Part shown: piece by piece, positions 5,131 through 6,148 of the stretch | How positions within the stretch are numbered: position 1 is the stretch's first letter | Layout: every line of letters begins with the position of its first letter | Assembly (NCBI GenBank): GCA_023228295.1 | Contig: JALOBP010000134.1 | Span: 1-6,148 of the forward strand | Length of the DNA: 6,148 nt | Direction: 5' to 3' | Source of the DNA: Methanoregula sp. | Lineage (GTDB): Archaea > Halobacteriota > Methanomicrobia > Methanomicrobiales > Methanospirillaceae | Program-made: the position numbers and the translations under genes | The notes under the pieces: generated by a model | What the model was told of the DNA's origin: nothing | Database searches by the model: none | The model's input: only the letters and a program-made list of their open reading frames with translations

Positions 5131-5134
5131 AGGT
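5131..5134 (+). promoter_or_regulatory. tfb: Shine-Dalgarno that fixes the tfb start
   Basis: AGGT lies 8 nt before the ATG at 5143-5145. The codon just before that ATG is an in-frame TGA (5140-5142), so translation cannot begin further upstream. Confidence 0.55.
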
Positions 5135-5142
5135 AAACGTGA

Positions 5143-6147
5143 ATGCAGGAAATTGAGAAACTTAAAGTCCTCCAGTCTGAACGTGAATCGTTCAAAACCC
5201 GGACGAAACAGAGAGAGCAGGAGAAGAAAGCGGAGAACCAGACAGAGACCACCTGTCCGGAATGTGGCAGTCGCGTGCTTGTTCACGACCGTGAGCGGGC
5301 AGAACTGGTCTGCCAGAGTTGCGGGCTGGTGATTGATGACGAGTTCATCGACCGGGGTCCTGAGTGGCGTGCGTTCGATGCAGACCAGCGGATGAAACGG
5401 GCCCGTACCGGCGCACCGATGACCCTTACTATCCATGACAAGGGTCTCTCCACTATGATCGACTGGCGCAACAAGGACTCGTACGGCCGGTCGATATCTT
5501 CCAAGAACCGGGCCCAGCTCTACCGTCTCCGCAAATGGCAGCGCCGGATCCGGGTCAGCAATGCGACCGAGCGGAACCTTGCGTTTGCACTATCGGAACT
5601 GGACCGGATGGCCTCCGCAGTGGGCCTTCCGCGAAACATCCGCGAGTCATCCGCCATGGTCTACCGTGACGCGGTCGATAAGAACCTGATCCGCGGCCGG
5701 AGCATCGAAGGCGTTGCGGCAGCGGCACTTTATGCCGCATGCCGGCAGTGCAGCGTGCCCCGCACGCTCGATGAGATTGCGGAAGTCTCCCGTGTCTCGA
5801 GAAAAGAGATCGGCAGGACATACCGGTTCATCTCGCGGGAGCTTGGATTGAGGCTTCTGCCAACGTCACCGCTGGATTATGTGCCCCGGTTCTGTTCGGG
5901 CCTCAAGCTCAATGGCGAGGTCCAGAGCCGGACCATCGAGATTCTCCGGCAGGCATCCGAGCGTGAACTGACGAGCGGCCGGGGACCGACCGGTGTTGCT
6001 GCAGCAGCGATCTACATTGCCTCCATCCTGGGAGGGGAGCGGCGCACCCAGCGCGAAGTAGCGGAAGTTGCGGGCGTGACCGAGGTCGCGATACGGAACA
6101 GGTACAAGGAACTGGCAGAAAAACTGGATATCGAGATCATTCTCTGA
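5143..6147 (+). CDS. tfb: Transcription initiation factor IIB (TFB)
   Basis: This complete 334-residue archaeal TFB matches the usual family length. It binds the TBP-TATA complex and the BRE and recruits RNA polymerase. The N-terminus (1-35) is a charged, probably helical extension. A zinc ribbon follows with C38, C41, C57 and C60 (CPECGS and CQSCGL). The B-reader/linker region is RGPEWRAFDADQRMKRARTG (71-90) and on through HDKGLSTMIDW (98-108). Two cyclin-like repeats follow, about 143-227 and 240-325, each with the same core: GRSIEGVAAAALYAAC (185-200) and GRGPTGVAAAAIYIAS (279-294). The helix-turn-helix at about 302-325 (TQREVAEVAGVTEVAIRNRY) contacts the BRE. The core agrees residue for residue over long stretches with methanogen TFBs as I remember them. 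It is GC-rich at third positions, more so than the small ORFs nearby. Its TGA ends 1 nt before the window edge, so downstream context is unseen. Confidence 0.98.
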   Translation: MQEIEKLKVLQSERESFKTRTKQREQEKKAENQTETTCPECGSRVLVHDRERAELVCQSCGLVIDDEFIDRGPEWRAFDADQRMKRARTGAPMTLTIHDKGLSTMIDWRNKDSYGRSISSKNRAQLYRLRKWQRRIRVSNATERNLAFALSELDRMASAVGLPRNIRESSAMVYRDAVDKNLIRGRSIEGVAAAALYAACRQCSVPRTLDEIAEVSRVSRKEIGRTYRFISRELGLRLLPTSPLDYVPRFCSGLKLNGEVQSRTIEILRQASERELTSGRGPTGVAAAAIYIASILGGERRTQREVAEVAGVTEVAIRNRYKELAEKLDIEIIL

Positions 6148-6148
6148 T

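Larger units (their letters stand above)
4746..5142. other. 397-bp gene-free stretch upstream of tfb
   Basis: It contains, in order, the T8 terminator, an AT-rich segment with two AAAATTTTTT-type runs (near 4835 and 4872), a first TATA-like TATTTAAA (4898-4905), the better BRE/TATA pair at 4959-4971, and then a GC-richer leader. The plus strand between 4993 and 5142 has no ATG, so no upstream ORF of normal start precedes tfb. Minus-strand ORFs here (up to 103 codons) show no motif and run through the promoter. Confidence 0.6.

Noticed and set aside
1..6148. CRISPR arrays, tRNA or rRNA genes, transposases, direct repeats of att type
   Set aside because: I read the intergenic regions on both strands and saw no regularly spaced repeats, cloverleaf, rRNA-like sequence or transposase motif.

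Overview
The window looks like a piece of a methanogenic archaeal chromosome, most likely Methanomicrobiales (Methanoregulaceae-like). The strongest reason is a complete archaeal transcription factor B at the right end whose core is nearly the same as remembered methanogen TFBs. Supporting signs are AT-rich intergenic stretches with archaeal TATA boxes, BRE-like sequence before one of them, very short or absent leaders, T-rich terminators and moderate GC in the genes. Family and taxon calls come from reading the protein sequences; no database search was possible.

Left part, minus strand (1-2713). A 5' fragment of a condensation-domain-like acyltransferase runs off the left edge, with a possible 40-codon ORF ending 2 nt before its start. 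Next come a very lysine-rich 45-residue protein and a complete ten-helix acyltransferase-3 membrane protein. These genes appear to be separate units: each has its own TATA-like box, and the latter two end in T-rich tracts. The 408 bases at 1196-1603 hold no recognisable gene.

Middle (2714-3542). This divergent intergenic region separates the minus-strand block from the plus-strand block. It has a 12-bp perfect palindrome, a GC-rich hairpin-forming island with its own TATA-like box and T-run, a 98-codon ORF of doubtful status, and a 20-bp inverted repeat inside that ORF.

Right part, plus strand (3543-6147). A SAM-dependent methyltransferase of the trans-aconitate methyltransferase type is followed by a 25-codon ORF with a near-perfect Shine-Dalgarno, a 78-residue two-helix membrane protein, a 397-bp gene-free stretch with a terminator and the tfb promoter, and tfb itself with an apparent leader of about 150 nt.

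The genes do not form an evident single pathway. Two envelope or lipid-type acyltransferases and a small-molecule methyltransferase sit beside a core transcription factor. I see no tRNA, rRNA, CRISPR array, transposase or attachment site. The least explained material is the short ORFs and the symmetric elements in the intergenic DNA.
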